A stretch of DNA of 64,000 nucleotides, taken from Archilochus colubris (lineage: Eukaryota > Chordata > Aves > Apodiformes > Trochilidae). Position 1 is the stretch's first letter; each line of letters begins with the position of its first letter. The notes under the pieces were generated by a model. That model had not been told where the DNA came from, made no database searches, and saw nothing but the letters and a program-made list of their open reading frames with translations. This document shows positions 61,451-64,000 of this stretch, piece after piece. The stretch lies in assembly GCA_023079485.1 (NCBI GenBank), contig CM041083.1, forward strand, positions 107,193,054-107,257,053. Reading direction: 5' to 3'. The position numbers and the translations under genes are program-made.

Positions 61451-62484
61451 ATCAAACAGTAGGAGAATGGAATGGCTGGCACCTAAAACAACAGAACTAA
61501 AATTTCATAGTGGAGATCCAAAATGGAAATAATTTAAATTTGTTTATTTTGTATTCCTCTCTTGTATGTCTAACTATTGTTCCAGAAATTAAATCCTCGG
61601 AGCAGTCACAGTCTGAAGTGCAATAGAAATGCAAGTGTCTACATTATATCTCCCAGTCAGTCTCAAAGGTTCCCTGAAAAGCCTGCCTCTGCTGTTTACA
61701 GAGCAATTTAGGCTATTCATGACTTCTCACTACCGAGATTCCCAGCCAGGATACTAGTTAGTGCCCCACTTTACATTTCTTACGGAGTGTTTTACACACG
61801 TCTTGGAGAATTTTCGCCTGTGGTGTTTATTGTTTGTTTGTTTACCTATGAGACATCATTCCTTTAGGAGCAAGAGGAAAATCCACCGGCAGACACAACC
61901 TCCCTGCTGTCCCCCAGGGTGATGTAGCCACATTTCCCTTTGGCTTTCACGCCCCGTCTCCTGCTGCTCTGCCACGGTGCCGAAGAGCAGCTCTGCCCCT
62001 GCCTCCTCCGGGGCCACCGCCGCTGCGCATCTCCAGCTAAAGGTGACAATTAAATTAAGTCGTTCTCACGGTTAATAACTACAGTGTACAATCTCGTGGA
62101 GGAAGCAGAAAAAGAATCCTTCAGATCCGCCCTTCCTCCCCCCCCCAAACACACACACACCCCCCAGACTACAGAGCGTGGCTCAGTAACTTCGGCACAG
62201 TTTTATAACCTTTCGTTTCCTTTCAGATCTCCATACATGAGAAAAGGAGTACATCTCCCAATCTAAGAAACTCAGCCACTGAGCAATGGCCAATAACAGC
62301 TCCCCTTCAGGTACACATTCATCCACCGTATAAAACTGTGCAGTGGAATTAGCTATGACTGGAGCCACAGGTTTTATTTTTATAGTCACACCAGCATGGC
62401 AAATAACAACGATACAACATCAAGTACTGGTTTCTAAAGGGAAGTTGTATTAGTTCCACTTGACTGAGAAATGGTAGTATTTTA

Positions 62485-62514
62485 AAAGAAAAAAAAAAAA
62501 AAAGAGAGAGAGAA
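62485..62514. repeat. A-rich/(GA)n simple repeat
   Basis: A poly(A) run followed by five GA dinucleotides. Confidence 0.85.
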
Positions 62515-64000
62515 AATATTTCTCCTGGAAAATACACCCAGTGATATTTTCAGAACCACCCAGCTTCAATGTAAATGGGTTCCTGCAAAAGTCACAGACA
62601 CTTCAGCATTCCTTTCAGTAAGAAGTCGACCACTGTAGGTTTTTGAAAATGCCACTGGTTTTAGTCTTCTGCTTCTTTGCAGAGAATGTCTGCAGAATGT
62701 GGATGCTCTCCCCATGAAGGTGGCAGAGCTGTGTGGACACTTGCTGCCATTAGTAAAAACTTGAACAACTCAAACTCCTCTATCTCCTGCTGTCAGGAGT
62801 GGCTCAAAGGAGACTTGAAAGAGGTATCAGCTGCTGCTTCAGGATATAGCCAAGTGTTACCTAGGTTGTATTCCCCAGCTTTGTACATAAAGAATGATGA
62901 CCTTAAGAAAACAACAGATGGGTATGGAAAAATTCAAATTGGTTGTAACACTTAAAAAATCGGGCAGACTTTAAAATGTACATTTTGTCATGTGGAAAAT
63001 CTCTTTTTTTCTCAGTTTTTCTGGTATTTTTTTCTGGTTATCTATCTGAGTACTCGTCAGAGCACACGAAGTGAAAGGTTGTGTTTTCATGGGGAGCTGA
63101 TGGAGGGACTCTGAAAACACAAATTTTGAGATTTAAAACATTTACCTTTCTTAAAATAGTTTTGAAAAAAAATTTAGAATTAGAAAGAGGCCATTTTGAA
63201 ACACAAAAGAATAAGAAAAATTTAAACTGTCTGAAATTTCCCTAGAAGTATCCTCCAGGTTTCTAATTTCACAGTAAACTCTAAGTCATACAGCTCTTTT
63301 GTAGCCTAAAATGAAGCAAATCATCCAGCAAACTCAATCCTACAAAATCACAGCATGAAAAACACATAGGAAGTGTTTTTTTTATTTTTGTTTGACATTT
63401 TACAATGAGAAGTCTCAATACAGTTCATCTTGCCCATCTCCAGTTATCAATAATCTCTTTTTGGACTTAAATCAGAAAGGGTAGGGAAAAAGGACTGTGT
63501 CTCTTCCAATCTTTTTTCTCCCATCTAATCAGATTTGAATGACTAGACCCTTAACATGTGAACTGTTGTGCAGCTTACTTGTTCATTGCATTGCCAACAT
63601 TTAGATTGCATTATTAGTAAAAGTGTTGAAATACCTTGAGAATGAAAGGTATTGAGTGTAATCAAAGTCTGTTCTTATCACATAGCACATTAATGGTAAC
63701 ACAGAGTCCTTTAGACAGGAATTTGAAATCTTTATTCTTATTTCACAACATCAAATTCCTGTTATATACAATGTGCAATTACTATGCAATTTGCAGTGTA
63801 AGGCTATTGAGATAATGGCTAAAACCTTGTTTGATCAAGTCCTCACGATGGAGTCCGGGGATATAAACTACCCCCTCACATCTTGCATCCATGTCAGAAT
63901 TCTGGTTTTGAGTTTGAACGTGATCAAAATACCAGAAGGACAGGGGTACACAAAATCTGGAAGTTTTCAGAAAATCTGAAACTTGTTCCAATTTCTTGGT

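Larger units (their letters stand above)
60736..64000. other. 5' flanking sequence of the GRIK1-like gene
   Basis: No gene was recognised. It holds an A-rich (AAAAAC)n tract at 61386-61450, a GC-richer, CpG-containing patch at about 61900-62045, a CA/C tract at 62147-62166 and an A/GA tract at 62485-62514. Whether alternative 5' exons lie here cannot be told from sequence. Confidence 0.45.

Noticed and set aside
1..64000. CRISPR arrays, tRNA or rRNA genes, bacterial-type operons
   Set aside because: No spaced direct-repeat array, no cloverleaf with A/B boxes and no clustered co-oriented frames were seen. The composition and repeats are vertebrate.

Overview
The window is vertebrate nuclear DNA, almost certainly from a bird. 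About a dozen CR1 LINE fragments, most with the typical avian 3' terminus (ATTCTATGATTCT or its complement), lie among bird-type endogenous-retrovirus LTRs. The background is AT-rich, with one sharp CpG island. The species cannot be told; the LTR types suggest a neoavian bird, but that is an inference from remembered families.

The only protein-coding exon I can support is on the minus strand at 59655-59793, inside the CpG island (about 59080-60200). It has a start codon in a strong context, a signal-peptide-like hydrophobic core, the ending Q-Q-V-L-R-I-G and a clean GTGAGT splice donor that splits the glycine codon after its first base. This is how exon 1 of the kainate receptor subunit genes ends, and the residues fit GRIK1 (GluK1) best. 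Transcription therefore runs right to left. Positions 1-59654 are best read as the 3'-ward part of the very long GRIK1 intron 1, and about 60.2-64 kb as 5' flanking DNA. No second exon of GRIK1 and no other gene was recognised.

Layout: 1.6-2.8 kb holds two degenerate LTR segments in tandem with a (TTTCC)27 microsatellite inside the first. At 5.15-6.2 kb is a minus-strand solo LTR with a 5-bp target-site duplication. At 8.3-9.15 kb an LTR abuts a CR1. At 9-44 kb there is unique AT-rich intronic DNA with scattered CR1 pieces, and a (TCCTC)19 tract at 41.6 kb. At 44.4-45.1 kb is a second minus-strand LTR, at 45.7-46.3 kb a well-preserved CR1 3' end, at 50.3 kb a CR1, and at 51.3 kb an ancient amniote CORE-SINE. 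From 51.5 to 59 kb the DNA is unique, then comes the promoter and exon 1. A CR1 sits directly on the upstream edge of the CpG island at 60.2 kb.

No multi-gene system, operon, CRISPR array, tRNA or rRNA gene was found. The long open frames are shadows of GC-rich sequence, of microsatellites or of CR1 and LTR relics. The more unusual signals are the Gly-rich GRIK1 leader, a two-codon uORF just upstream of it, the retroelement junctions and a gapped palindrome near the left end.
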